DNA of 64,000 nucleotides, from the NCBI GenBank assembly GCA_963932145.1, contig OZ010611.1, positions 58,723,292-58,787,291 on the forward strand. Reading direction: 5' to 3'. The notes under the pieces were generated by a model that worked only from the letters and a program-made list of their open reading frames with translations, was not told the origin of the DNA and searched no databases. Source of the DNA: Acanthosepion lycidas (taxonomy: Eukaryota; Mollusca; Cephalopoda; Sepiida; Sepiidae). The position numbers and the translations under genes are program-made. Shown here piece by piece: positions 24,106 through 37,775 of this stretch (position 1 is the stretch's first letter; every line of letters begins with the position of its first letter).

Positions 24106-27100
24106 AGAGGCTAGGCCCCCCTCTAAATCTTCGTTGAAATTATTTTTCATTCTAATTAATAGAAATGGAGTAGCGTGCAATGGTGTCGTGTCATACAACT
24201 GTGAGTTAGCAGATAAAATTTGTTGGCACAAAATGGGTGATCAGTGTCTTATTCTCTTCTGTTTGTGCCTTGTCTTTAGCTTTTTCTCCTATATTTAACT
24301 TTATGTAGAGGCTAGGCCCACCTCTAAATCTTGGTTGAAATTATTTTTCATTCTAATTCATAGAAATGGAGTGGCGTGCAATGGTGTCGTCTCATACAAC
24401 AGTGAGGTAGGAGAAAAAATTTGTTGGCACAAAATGGGTGATCAGTGTCTTATTCTCTTCTGTTTGTGCCTTGTCTTTAGCTTTTTCTTCTATATTTAAC
24501 TTTATGTAGAGGCTAGGCCCCCCTCTAAATCTTGGTTGAAATTATTTTTCATTCTAATTAATAGAAATGGAGTAGAGATCAAATGTGTCGTCTCAAACAA
24601 CAGTGAGTTAGGAGAAAAAATTTGTGGGTAGAAAATGGGTGATCAGTGTCTTATTCTCTTCTGTTTGTGCCTTGTCTTTAGCTTTTTCTTCTATATTTAA
24701 CTTTATGTAGAGGCTAGGCCCCCCTCTAAATCTTGGTTGAAATTATTTTTCATTCTAATTCATAGAAATGGAGTAGCGTGCAATGGTGCCGTCTCATACA
24801 ACAGTGAGGTAGGAGAAAAAATTTGTTGGCACAAAATGGGTGATCAGTGTCTTATTCTCTTCTGTTTGTGCCTTGTCTTTAGCTTTTTCTTCTATATTTA
24901 ACTTTATGTAGAGGCTAGGCCCCTTTCTAAATCTTGGTTGGAATTATTTTTCATTCTAATTCATAGAAATGGAGTAGCGTGCAATGGTGCCGTCTCATAC
25001 AACAGTGAGGTAGGAGAAAAAATTTGTTGGCACAAAATCGGGGATCAGTGTCTTATTCTCTTCTGTTTGTGCCTTGTCTTTAGCTTTTTCTTCTATATTT
25101 AACTTTATGTAGAGGCTAGGCCCCTTTCTAAATCTTGGTTGTAATTATTTTTCATTCTAATTCATAGAAATGGAGTAGCGTGCAATGGTGTCGTCTCATA
25201 CAACTGTGAGTTAGGAGAAAAAATTTGTGGGCACAAAATGGGTGATCAGTGTCTTATTCTCTTCTGTTTGTGCCTTGTCTTTAGCTTTTTCTTCTATATT
25301 TAACTTTATGTAGAGGCTAGGCCGACCTCTAAATCTTGGTTGAAATTATTTTTCATTCTAATTCATAGAAATGGAGTAGCGTGCAATGGTGTCGTCTCAT
25401 ACAACAGTGAGTTAGGAGAAAAAATTTGTGGGCACAAAATGGGTGATCAGTGTCTTATTCTCTTCTGTTTGTGCCTTGTCTTTAGCTTTTTCTTCTATAT
25501 TTAACTTTATGTAGAGGCTAGGCCCCCCTCTAAATCTTCGTTGAAATTATTTTTCATTCTAATTAATAGAAATGGAGTAGCGTGCAATGGTGTCGTGTCA
25601 TACAACTGTGAGTTAGCAGATAAAATTTGTTGGCACAAAATGGGTGATCAGTGTCTTATTCTCTTCTGTTTGTGCCTTGTCTTTAGCTTTTTCTCCTATA
25701 TTTAACTTTATGTAGAGGCTAGGCCCACCTCTAAATCTTGGTTGAAATTATTTTTCATTCTAATTCATAGAAATGGAGTGGCGTGCAATGGTGTCGTCTC
25801 ATACAACAGTGAGGTAGGAGAAAAAATTTGTTGGCACAAAATGGGTGATCAGTGTCTTATTCTCTTCTGTTTGTGCCTTGTCTTTAGCTTTTTCTTCTAT
25901 ATTTAACTTTATGTAGAGGCTAGGCCCCCCTCTAAATCTTGGTTGAAATTATTTTTCATTCTAATTAATAGAAATGGAGTAGAGATCAAATGTGTCGTCT
26001 CAAACAACAGTGAGTTAGGAGAAAAAATTTGTGGGTAGAAAATGGTTGATCAGTGTCTTATTCTCTTCTGTTTGTGCCTTGTCTTTAGCTTTTTCTTCTA
26101 TATTTAACTTTATGTAGAGGCTAGGCCCCCCTCTAAATCTTGGTTGAAATTATTTTTCATTCTAATTCATAGAAATGGAGTAGCGTGCAATGGTGCCGTC
26201 TCATACAACAGTGAGGTAGGAGAAAAAATTTGTTGGCACAAAATGGGTGATCAGTGTCTTATTCTCTTCTGTTTGTGCCTTGACTCTAGCTTTTTCTTCT
26301 ATATTTAACTTTATGTAGAGGCTAGGCCCCTTTCTAAATCTTGGTTGTAATTATTTTTCATTCTAATTCATAGAAATGGAGTAGCGTGCAATGGTGTCGT
26401 CTCATACAACTGTGAGTTAGGAGAAAAAATTTGTGGGCACAAAATGGGTGATCAGTGTCTTATTCTCTTCTGTTTGTGCCTTGTCTTTAGCTTTTTCTTC
26501 TATATTTAACTTTATGTAGAGGCTAGGCCCACCTCTAAATCTTGGTTGAAATTATTTTTCATTCTAATTAATAGAAATGGAGTAGCGTGCAATGGTGTCG
26601 TCTCATACAACAGTGAGTTAGGAGAAAAAATTTGTGGGCAAAAAATGGGTGATCAGTGTCTTATTCTCTTCTGTTTGTGCCTTGTCTTTAGCTTTTTCTT
26701 CTATATTTAACTTTATGTAGATGCTAGGCCCCCCTCTAAATCTTCGTTGAAATTATTTTTCATTCTAATTAATAGAAATGGAGTAGCGTGCAATGGTGTC
26801 GTGTCATACAACTGTGAGTTAGCAGATAAAATTTGTTGGCACAAAATGGGTGATCAGTGTCTTATTCTCTTCTGTTTGTGCCTTGTCTTTAGCTTTTTCT
26901 CCTATATTTAACTTTATGTAGAGGCTAGGCCCACCTCTAAATCTTGGTTGAAATTATTTTTCATTCTAATTTATAGAAATGGAGTGGCGTGCAATGGTGT
27001 CGTCTCATACAACAGTGAGGTAGGAGAAAAAATTTGTTGGCACAAAATGGGTGATCAGTGTCTTATTCTCTTCTGTTTATGCCTTGTCTTTAGCTTTTTC

Positions 27101-28300
27101 TTCTATATTTAACTTTATGTAGAGGCTAGGCCCCCCTCTAAATCTTGGTTGAAATTATTTTTCATTCTAATTAATAGAAATGGAGTAGAGATCAAAGGTG
27201 TCGTCTCAAACAACAGTGAGTTAGGAGAAAAAATTTGTGGGTAGAAAATGGGTGATCAGTGTCTTATTCTCTTCTGTTTGTGCCTTGTCTTTAGCTTTTT
27301 CTTCTATATTTAACTTTATGTAGAGGCTAGGCCCCCCTCTAAATCTTGGTTGAAATTATTTTTCATTCTAATTAATAGAAATGGAGTAGCGTGGAATGGT
27401 GTCGTCTCATTCAACAGTGAGGTAGGAGAAAAAATTTGTTGGCACAAATGGGTGATCAGTGTCTTATTCTCTTCTGTTTGTGCCTTGTCTTTAGCTTTGT
27501 CTTCTATATTTAACTTTATGTAGAGGCTAGGCCCCCCTCTAAATCTAGGTTGAAATTATATTTCATTCTAATTCATAGAAATGGAGTAGCGTGCAATGGT
27601 GTCGTCTCATACAACAGTGAGGTAGGAGAAAAATTTGTTGGCACAAAATGGGTGATGAGTGTCTTATTCTCTTCTGTTTGTGCCTTGTCTTTAGCTTTTT
27701 CTTCTATATTTAACTTTATGTAGAGGCTAGGCCCCTTTCTAAATCTTGGTTGGAATTATTTTTCATTCTAATTCATAGAAATGGAGTAGCGTGCAATGGT
27801 GTCGTCTCATACAACTGTGAGTTAGGAGAAAAAATTTGTGGGCACAAAATGGGTGATCAGTGTCTTATTTTCTTCTGTTTGTGCCTTGTCTTTAGCTTTT
27901 TCTTCTATATTTAACTTTATGTAGAGGCTAGGCCGACCTCTAAATCTTGGTTGAAATTATTTTTCATTCTAATTCATAGAAATGGAGTAGCGTGCAATGG
28001 TGTCGTCTCATACAACAGTAAGTTAGGAGAAAAAATTTGTGGGCACAAAATGGGTGATCAGTGTCTTATTCTCTTCTGTTTGTGCCTTGTCTTTAGCTTT
28101 TTCTTCTATATTTAACTTTATGTAGAGGCTAGGCCCCCCTCTAAATCTTCGTTGAAATTATTTTTCATTCTAATTAATAGAAATGGAGTAGCGTGCAATG
28201 GTGTCGTGTCATACAACTGTGAGTTAGCAGATAAAATTTGTGGGCACAAAATGGGTGATCAGTGCCTTATTCTCCTCTGTTTGTGCCTTGTCTTCAGCTT
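23506..28300. repeat. 7-unit higher-order repeat (1407 bp), about three copies
   Basis: The order is: TTGGTTGGAATT with AAAATCGGGGATC; TTGGTTGTAATT; CTAGGCCGACCTC; CTTCGTTGAAATT with GTGTCGTGTCATAC; CCCACCTC with GGAGTGGCGTGC; GTAGAGATCAAATG; and GGTGCCGTCTC. Copies start near 23506 and 24911, and the TTGGTTGTAATT unit starts at 23705, 25112 and 26318. The first interval is exactly 7 x 201. The second is 6 x 201 because the third copy lacks the GGTTGGAATT unit at its head. The third copy is also altered at its end: a GTGGAATGG unit and a GGTTGGAATT unit follow the GAGATCAAAGG unit. Confidence 0.85.
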
Positions 28301-30400
28301 TTTCTTCTATATTTAACTTTATGTAGACGCTAGGCCCCCCTCTAAATCTTGGTTGAAATTATTTTTCATTCTAATTAATAGAAATGGAGTAGCGTGCAAT
28401 GGTGTCGTCTCATACAACAGTGAGTTAGGAGAAAAAATTTGTTGGCACAAAATGCGTGATCAGTGTCTTATTCTCTTCTGTTTATGCCTTGTATTTAGCT
28501 TTTTCTTCTATATTTAACTTTATGTAGAGGCTAGGCCCCCCTCTAAATCTTGGTTGAAATTATTTTTTATTCTAATTAATAGAAATGGAGTAGCGTGCAA
28601 TGGTGTCGTCTCATACAACAGTGAGTTAGTAGAAAAAATTTGTGGGCACAAAATGGGGGATCAGTGTCTTATTCTCTTCTATTTGTACCTTGTCTTCAGC
28701 TTTTTCTTCAATATTTAACTTTATGTAGAGGCTAGGCCCCTTTCTAAAACTTGGTTGAAATTATTTTTCATTCTAATTCGTAGAAATGGAGTAGCGTGCA
28801 ATGGTGTCGTCTCATACAACAGTGAGTTAGGAGAAAAACTTTGTGGGCACAAAATGGGTGATCAGTGTCTTATTCTCTTCTGTTTGTGCCTTGTCTTTAG
28901 ATTTTCTTCTATATTTAAATTTATGTAGAGGCTAGGCCCCCCTCTAAATCTTGGTTGAAATTATTTTTCATTCTAATTCATAGAAATGGAGGAGCGTGCA
29001 ATGGTGTCGTCTCATACAACAGCGAATTAGGAGAAAATATTTGTGGGCACAAAGTGGGTGATCAGAGACTTATTCTCTTGTCTTTGTGCCTTGTCTTTAG
29101 ATTTTTCTTCTATATTTAACATTATGTAGAGGCTAGGCCCCTTTCTAAATCTTGGTTGAAATTATTTTTCATTCTAATTCATAGAAATGGAGTAGTGTGC
29201 AATGGTGTCATCTCATACAACAGTGAGGTAGGAGAAAAAATTTGTTGGAACAAAATTGGTGATCAGTGTCTTATTCTCTTCTGTTTGTGCCTTGTCTTTA
29301 GCTTCTTCTGCTGTATTTAACTTTATGTAGAAGCTAGGCCCCTTTCTAAATCTTTGTTGAAATTATTTTTCATTCTAATTAATAGAAATGGAGTAGCGTG
29401 CAATGGTGTCGTCTCATACAACAGTGAGTTAGTAGAAAAAATTTGTGGGGAAAAAATGGGTGATCAGTGAATTATTCTCTTCTCTTTGGGCCTTGTCTTT
29501 AACTTTTTCTTCTATATTTAACTTTAAGTAGAGGCTAGGCCCACCTCTAAATCTTGGTTGAAATTATTTTTCATTCTAATTCATAGAAATGGAGTAGCGT
29601 GCAATGGTGTCGTCTCATACAACAGTGAGTTAGCAGAAAAAATTTGTGGGAACAAAATGGGTGATCAGTGTCTTATTCTCTTCTGTTTGTGCCTTGTTTT
29701 AGCTTTTTCTTCTATATTTAGCAGTATGTAGAGGCTAGGCCCCCCTCTAAATCTTGGTTGAAATTATTTTTCATTCTAATTCATAGAAATGGAGTAGCGT
29801 GCAATGGTGTCGTCTCATACAACAGTGAGGTAGGAGAAAAAATTTGTTGGCACAAAATGGGTGATCAGTGACTTATTCTCTTCTGTTTGTACCTTGTCTT
29901 TAGCTTTTTCTTCTATATTTAACTTTATGTAGAGGCTAGGCCCCTTTCTAAATCTTGGTTGAAATTATTTTTCATTCAAATTCATAGAAATGGAGTAGCG
30001 TGCAATGGTGTCGTCTCATACAACAGTGAGTTAGGAGAAAAAATTTGTGGGCACAAAATAGGTGATCAGTGTCTTATTCTCTTCTGTTTGTGCCTTGTTT
30101 TAGCTTTTTCTTCTATATTTATCATTATGTAGAGGCTAGGCCCACCTCTAAATCTTGGTTGAAATTATTTTTCATTCTAATTCATAGAAATGGAGTAGCG
30201 TGCAATGGTGTCGTCTCATACAACAGTGAGTTAGGAGAAAAAATTTGTGGGCACAAAATGGGTGGTTAGTGTCTTATTCTCTTCTGTTTGTGCCTTGTCT
30301 TTAGCTTTTTCTTCTATATTTAACTTTATGTAGAGGATAGGCCCCCCTCTAAATCTTGGTTGAAATTATTTTTCATTCTAATTCATAGAAATGGAGTAGC
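28300..30400. repeat. Transition zone from C-type to T-type units
   Basis: From about 28.7 kb on, units beginning CTAGGCCCCTTTCTAAA become common and alternate with C-type units. Sporadic changes are denser here than in the flanking repeats, for example GAGGAGCGTGC, CTTGTCTTTGTGCC, CTTCTTCTGCTG and one-base losses such as TTTAGATTTTCTTC. No higher-order period is evident. The variant TATTTATCATTATG near 30119 removes the usual stop and gives a spurious 66-codon frame. Confidence 0.8.
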
Positions 30401-33400
30401 ATGCAATGGTGTCGTCTCATACAACAGCGAATTAGTATGAAAAATTTGTGGGCACAAAAGGGGGGATCAGTGTCTTATTCTCTTCTGTTTGTACCTTGTC
30501 TTTAGCCTTTTCTTCTATATTTAACTTTATGTAGAGGCTAGGCCCCTTTCTAAATCTTGGTTGAAATTATTTTTCATTCTAATTCATAGAAATGGAGTAG
30601 CGTGCAATGGTGTCGTCTCATACAACAGTGAGTTAGGAGAAAAAATTTTGGGCACAAAATGGGTGATCAGTGTCTTATTCTCTTCTGTTTGTGCCTTGTC
30701 TTTAGCTTTTTCTTCTTTATTTAACTTTATGTAGAGGCTAGGCCCCCCTCTAAATCTTGGTTGAAATTATTTTTCATTCTAATTCATAGAAATGGAGTAG
30801 CGTGCAATGGTGTCGTCTCATACAACAATGAGTTAGTAGAAAAAATTTGTGTGGAAAAAATGTGTGATCAGTGACTTATTCTCTTCTGTTTGTGCCTTGT
30901 CTTTAGCTTTTTCTTCTATATTTAACTTTATGTAGAGGCTAGGCCCCTTTCTAAATCTTGGTTGAAATTATTTTTCATTGTAATTAATGGAAATGGAGTA
31001 GCGTTCAATGGTGTCGTCTCATACAACAGTGAGTTAGGAGAAAAAATTTGTGGGCACAAAATGGGTGATCAGTGTCTCATTCTCTTCTGTTGGTGCCTTG
31101 TCTTTAGCTTTTTCTTCTATATTTAACTTTATATAGAGGCTAGGACCCTTTCTAAATCTTCGTTGAAATTATTTTTCATTCTAATTCATAGAAATGGAGT
31201 AGTGTGCAATGGTGTCGTCTCATGCAACAGTGAGTTAGGAGAAAAATTTTGTGGGCACAAAATGGGAGATCAGTGTCTTATTCTCTTCTGTTTGTGCCTT
31301 GTCTTTAGCTTTTTCTTCTATATTTAACTTTATGTAGAGGCTAGGCCCCCCTCTAAATCTTGGTTGAAATTATTTTTCATTCTAATTCATAGAAATGGAG
31401 TAGCGTGCAATGGTGTCGTCTCATAAAACAGCGAATTAGTATAAAAAATTTGTGGGCACAAAAGGGGGGATCAGTGTCTTATTCTCTTCTGTTTGTGCCT
31501 TGTCTTTAGCTTTTTCTTCTTTATTTAACTTTATGTAGAGGCTAGGCCCCCCTCTAAATCTTGGTTGAAATTATTTTTCATTCTAATTCATAGAAATGGA
31601 GTAGCGTGCAATGGTGTCGTCTCATACAACAGTGAGTTAGTAGAAAAAATTTGTGGGGAAAAAATGGGTGATCAGTGTCTTATTCTCTTGTGTTTGTGCC
31701 TTGTTTTAGCTTTTTCTTCTATATTTAGCATTATGTAGAGGCTAGGCCCCGCTCTAAATCTTGGTTGAAATTATTTTTCATTCTAATTCATAGAAATGGA
31801 GTAGCGTGCAATGGTGTCGTCTCATACAACAGTGAGGTAGGAGAAAAAATTTGTTGGCACAAAATGGGTGATCAGTGACTTATTCTCTTCTGTTTGTACC
31901 TTGTCTTTAGCTTTTTCTTCTATATTTAACTTTATGTAGAGGCTAGGCCCCTTTCTAAATCTTGGTTGAAATTATTTTTCATTCTAATTCATAGAAATGG
32001 GTAGCGTGCAATGGTGTTGTCTCATACAACAGTGAGTTAGGAGAAAAAATTTGTGGGCACAAAATAGGTGATCAGTGACTTATTCTCTTCTGTTTGTGCC
32101 TTGTTTTAGCTTTTTCTTCTATATTTAGCATTATGTAGAGGCTAGGCCCCCCTCTAAATCTTGGTTGAAATTATTTTTCATTCTAATTCATAGAAATGGA
32201 GTAGCGTGCAATGGTGTCGTCTCATACAACAGTGAGGTAGGAGAAAAAATTTGTTGGCACAAAACGGGTGATCAGTGTCTTATTCTCTTCTGTTTTGTGC
32301 CTACTCTTTAGATATTTCTTCTATATTTAACTATATGTAGAGGCTAGGCCCCCTCTAAATCTTGGTTGAAATTATTTTTCATTCTAATTTATAGAAATGG
32401 AGTAGCGCGCAATGATGTCGTCTCATACAAGTGTGAATTAGGAGAAAAAATATGTGGGCACAAAATGGATGATCAGTGTCCTATTCTCTACTGTTTGTGC
32501 CTTGTCTTTACCTTTTTCTTCTATATTTAACTTTCTGTAGAGGCTAGTCCCCTTTCTAAATCTTGGTTGGAATTATTTTTCATTCTAATTCATAGAAATG
32601 GAGTATCGTGCAATGGTGTCGTCTCATACAACAGTGAGTTAGGAGAAAAAATTTTGGGCGCAAAATGGGGGATCAGTGTCTTATTCTCTTCTGTTTGTGC
32701 CTTGTCTTTAGCTTTTTCTTCTATATTTAACTTTATGTAGAGGCTAGGCCCCCCTCTAAATCTTGGTTGAAATTATTTTTCATTCTAATTCATAGAAATG
32801 GAGTAGCGTGCAATGGTGTCGTCTCATACAATAGCGAATTAGTATAAAAAATTTGTGGGCACAAAAGGGGGGATCAGTGTCTTATTCTCTTCTGTTTGTA
32901 CCTTGTCTTTAGCCTTTTCTTCTATATTTAACTTTATGTAGAGGCTAGGCCCCTTTCTAAATCTTGGTTGAAATTATTTTTCATTCTAATTTATAGAAAT
33001 GGAGTAGCGTGCAATGGTGTCGTCTCATACAAGTGTGAATTAGGAGAAAAAATTTGTGGGCACAAAATGGATGATCAGTGTCCTATTCTCTTCTGTTTGT
33101 GCCTTGTCTTTACCTTTTTCTTCTATATTTAACTTTATATAGAGTTTAGTCCCCTTTCTAAATCTTGGTTGGAATTATTTTTCATTCTAATTCATAGAAA
33201 TGGAGTAGCGTGCAATGGTGTCGTCTCATACAACAGTGAGTTAGGAGAAAAAATTTTGGGCACAAAATGTGTGATCAGTGTCTTATTCTCTTCTGTTTGT
33301 GCCTTGTCTTTAGCTTTTTCTTCTTTATTTAACTTTATGTAGAGGCTAGGCCCCTTTCTAAATCTTGGTTGAAATTATTTTTCATTCTAATTTATAGAAA

Positions 33401-34050
33401 TGGTGTAGCGTGCAATGGTGTCGTCTCATACAAGTGTGAATTAGGAGAAAAAATTTGTGGGCACAAAATGGATGATCAGTGTCTTATTCTCTTCTGTTTG
33501 TGCCTTGTCTTTAGCTTTTTCTTCTATATTTAACTTTATGTAGAGGCTAGGACCCCCTCTAAATCTTGGTTGAAATTATTTTTCATTGTAATTAATAGAA
33601 ATGGAGTAGCGTTCAATGGTGTCGTCTCATACAACAGTGAGTTAGGAGAAAAAATTTGTGGGCACAAAATGGGTGATCAGTGTCTTATTCTCTTCTGTTT
33701 GTGGCTTGTCTTTAGCTTTTTCTTCTATATTTAACTTTATGTAGAGGCTAGAGCCCTTTCTAAATCTTCATTGAAATTATTTTTCATTCTAATTCATAGA
33801 AATGGAGTAGCGTGCAATGGTGTCGTCTCATGCAACAGTGAGTTAGGAGAAAAATTTTGTGGGCACAAAATGGGAGATCAGTGTCTTATTCTCTTCTGTT
33901 TGTGCCTTGTCTTTAGCTTTTTCTTCTATATTTAACTTTATGTAGAGGCTAGGCCCCCCTCTACATCTTGGTTGAAATTATTTTTCATTCTAATTCACAG
34001 AAATGGAGTAGCGTGCAATGGTGTCGTCTCATACAACAGCGAATTAGTAT
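30400..34050. repeat. Units with the GCGAATTAGTATAA marker at variable multiples of 201 bp
   Basis: A distinctive unit with CAGCGAATTAGTAT, CACAAAAGGGGGGATCAG, usually GTTTGTACC and TTTAGCCTTTTC occurs with its marker at about 30428, 31431, 32834, 34039 and 36050. Spacings correspond to 5, 7, 6 and 10 units. Between them lie T-type units, some with CTAATTTATAG and AAGTGTGAATTAGG, and others with a shortened tract AAAAATTTTGGGCAC. The irregular spacing suggests repeated unequal exchange rather than one regular repeat. Confidence 0.75.
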
Positions 34051-35770
34051 AAAAAATTTGTGGGCACAAAAGGGGGGATCAGTGTCTTATTCTCTTCTGT
34101 TTGTACCTTGTCTTTAGCCTTTTCTTCTATATTTAACTTTATGTAGAGGCTAGGCCCCTTTCTAAATCTTGGTTGGAATTATTTTTCATTCTAATTCGTA
34201 GAAATGGAGTAGCGTGTAATGGTGTCGTCTCATACAACAGTGAGTTAGGAGAAAAAATTTGTGGGCACAAAATGGGTGATCAGTGTCTTATTCTCTTCTG
34301 TTTGTGCCTTGCCTTTAGCTTTTTTTGCTATATTTAACTTTATGTAGAGGCTAGGCCCATTTCTAAATCTTCGTTGAAATTATTTTTCATTCTAATTCAT
34401 AGAAATGGAGTAGGGTGCAATGGTGTCGTCTCATGCAACAGTGAGTTAGGAGAAAAATTTTGTGGGCACAAAATGGGTGATCAGTGTCTTATTCTCTTCT
34501 GTTTGGGTCTTGTCTTTAGCTTTTTCTTCTATATTTAACTTTATGTAGAGGCTAGGCCCCTTTCTAAATCTTGGATGAAATTATTTTTCATTCTAATTCA
34601 TAGAAATGGAGTAGCATGCAATGGTGTCGTCTCATACAACAATGAGTTAGGAGAAAAAATTTCTGGGCACAAAATGGATGATCAGTGTCTTATTCTCTTC
34701 TGTTTGTGCCTTGTCTTTAGCTTTTTCTTCTATATTTAACTTTATGTAGAGGCTAGATCCCCTTTCTAAATCTTGGTTGGAATTATTTTTCATTCTAATT
34801 CGTAGAAATGGAGTAGCGTGCAATGGTGTCGTCTCATACAAGAGTGAGTTAGGAGAAAAAATTTGTGGGCACAAAATGGGTGATCAGTGTCTTATTCTCT
34901 TCTGTTTGTGCCTTGTCTTTAGCTTTTTCTTCTATATTTAACTTTATGTAGAGGCTAGGCCCCCCTCTAAATCTAGGTTGAAATTATTTTTCATTCTAAT
35001 TCATAGAAATGGAGTAGCGTGCAATGGTGTCGTCTCATACAACAGTGAGGTAGGAGAAAAAATTTGTTGGCACAAAATGGGTGATCAGTGTCTTATTCTC
35101 TTCTGTTTTTGCCTTGTCTTTAGCTTTTTCTTCTATATTTAACTTTATGTAGAGGCTAGGCCACTTTCTAAATCTTGGTTGAAATTATTTTTCATTCTAA
35201 TTTATAGAAATGGAGTAGCGTGCAATGGTGTCGTCTCATACAAGTGTGAATTAGGAGAAAAAATTTGTGGGCACAAAATGGGTGATCAGTGACTTATTCT
35301 CTTCTGTTTGTGCCTTGTCTTTAGCTTTTTCTGCTATATTTAACTTTATGTAGAGGCTAGGCCCCTTTCTAAATCTTCGTTGAAATTATTTTTCATTCTA
35401 ATTCATAGAAATGGAGTAGCATGCAATGGTGTCGTCTCATACAACAGTGATTTAGGAGAAAAAATTTGTGGGCACAAAATGGGTGATCAGTGTCTTATTC
35501 TCTTCTGTTTGTGCCTTATCTTTAGCTTTTACTTCTATATTTAACTTTAAGTAGAGGCTAGGCCCCTTTCTAAATCTTGGTTGAAATTATTTTTCATTCT
35601 AATTCATAGAAATGGAGTAGCGTGCAATGGTGTCGTCTCATACAACAGTGAGTTATGAGAAAAAATTTGTGGCCACAAAATGGGTGATCAGTGTCTTATT
35701 CTCTTCTGTTTGTGCCTTGTCTTTAGCTTTTTCTTCTATATTTAACTTTATGTAGAGGCTAGGCCCCTTT
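33836..35770. repeat. 10-unit higher-order repeat, copy 1 (offset 2011 bp)
   Basis: Private markers include CTCTACATCTTGG, CTAATTCACAG, the GCGAATTAGTATAA unit, CTAATTCGTAG with GCGTGTAATGG, GCCTTGCCTTTAGC with TTTTTTTGCTATA, GTAGGGTGCAATGG, TTGGATGAAATT, a one-base insertion CTAGATCCCCTTTC, and ACTTTAAGTAGAGG. All recur 2011 bp downstream. The offset is 10 x 201 plus the one-base insertion. Confidence 0.9.
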
Positions 35771-35845
35771 CTAAATCTTGGGTGAAATTATTTTTCATTC
35801 TAATTCATAGAAATGGAGTAGCGTGCAATGGTGTCGTCTCATACA

Positions 35846-37775
35846 ACAGTGAGTTAGGAGAAAAATTTTGTGGGCACAAAATGGGAGATCAGTGTCTTAT
35901 TCTCTTCTGTTTGTGCCTTGTCTTTAGCTTTTTCTTCTATATTTAACTTTATGTAGAGGCTAGGCCCCCCTCTACATCTTGGTTGAAATTATTTTTCATT
36001 CTAATTCACAGAAATGGAGTAGCGTGCAATGGTGTCGTCTCATACAACAGCGAATTAGTATAAAAAATTTGTGGGCACAAAAGGGGGGATCAGTGTCTTA
36101 TTCTCTTCTGTTTGTACCTTGTCTTTAGCCTTTTCTTCTATATTTAACTTGATGTAGAGGCTAGGCCCCTTTCTAAATCTTGGTTGGAATTATTTTTCAT
36201 TCTAATTCGTAGAAATGGAGTAGCGTGTAATGGTGTCGTCTCATACAACAGTGAGTTAGGAGAAAAAATTTGTGGGCACAAAATGGGTGATCAGTGTCTT
36301 ATTCTCTTCTGTTTGTGCCTTGCCTTTAGCTTTTTTTGCTATATTTAACTTTATGTAGAGGCTAGGCCCATTTCTAAATCTTCGTTGAAATTATTTTTCA
36401 TTCTAATTCATAGAAATGGAGTAGGGTGCAATGGTGTCGTCTCATGCAACAGTGAGTTAGGAGAAAAATTTTGTGGGCACAAAATGGGTGATCAGTGTCT
36501 TATTCTCTTCTGTTTGTGCCTTGTCTTTAGCTTTTTCTTCTATATTTAACTTTATGTAGAGGCTAGTCCCCTTTCTAAATCTTGGATGAAATTATTTTTC
36601 ATTCTAATTCATAGAAATGGAGTAGCATGCAATGGTGTCGTCTCATACAACAATGAGTTAGGAGAAAAAATTTGTGGGCACAAAATGGATGATCAGTGTC
36701 TTATTCTCTTCTGTTTGTGCCTTGTCTTTAGCTTTTTCTTCTATATTTAACTTTATGTAGAGGCTAGATCCCCTTTCTAAATCTTGGTTGGAATTATTTT
36801 TCATTCTAATTCGTAGAAATGGAGTAGCGTGCAATGGTGTCGTCTCATACAAGAGTGAGTTAGGAGAAAAAATTTGTGGGCACAAAATGGGTGATCAGTG
36901 TCTTATTCTCTTCTGTTTGTGCCTTGTCTTTAGCTTTTTCTTCTATATTTAACTTTATGTAGAGGCTAGGCCCCCCTCTAAATCTAGGTTGAAATTATTT
37001 TTCATTCTAATTCATAGAAATGGAGTAGCGTGCAATGGTGTCGTCTCATACAACAGTGAGGTAGGAGAAAAAATTTGTTGGCACAAAATGGGTGATCAGT
37101 GTCTTATTCTCTTCTGTTTTTGCCTTGTCTTTAGCTTTTTCTTCTATATTTAACTTTATGTAGAGGCTAGGCCACTTTCTAAATCTTGGTTGAAATTATT
37201 TTTCATTCTAATTTATAGAAATGGAGTAGCGTGCAATGGTGTCGTCTCATACAAGTGTGAATTAGGAGAAAAAATTTGTGGGCACAAAATGGGTGATCAG
37301 TGACTTATTCTCTTCTGTTTGTGCCTTGTCTTTAGCTTTTTCTGCTATATTTAACTTTATGTAGAGGCTAGGCCCCTTTCTAAATCTTCGTTGAAATTAT
37401 TTTTCATTCTAATTCATAGAAATGGAGTAGCATGCAATGGTGTCGTCTCATACAACAGTGATTTAGGAGAAAAAATTTGTGGGCACAAAATGGGTGATCA
37501 GTGTCTTATTCTCTTCTGTTTGTGCCTTATCTTTAGCTTTTACTTCTATATTTAACTTTAAGTAGAGGCTAGGCCCCTTTCTAAATCTTGGTTGAAATTA
37601 TTTTTCATTCTAATTCATAGAAATGGAGTAGCGTGCAATGGTGTCGTCTCATACAACAGTGAGTTATGAGAAAAAATTTGTGGCCACAAAATGGGTGATC
37701 AGTGTCTTATTCTCTTCTGTTTGTGCCTTGTCTTTAGCTTTTTCTTCTATATTTAACTTTATGTAGAGGCTAGGC
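35846..37775. repeat. 10-unit higher-order repeat, copy 2
   Basis: Copies 1 and 2 differ at only a handful of bases that I could find: ACTTTATG to ACTTGATG near 36150, GTTTGGGTCT to GTTTGTGCCT near 36511, CTAGGCCCC to CTAGTCCCC near 36565, and TTCTGGGCAC to TTGTGGGCAC near 36672. The match ends at CTAGGCCCGTTTC near 37775. The duplication is recent. Minus-strand open frames at 34647-34874 and 36658-36885 are duplicated copies of the same frame artefact. Confidence 0.9.
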
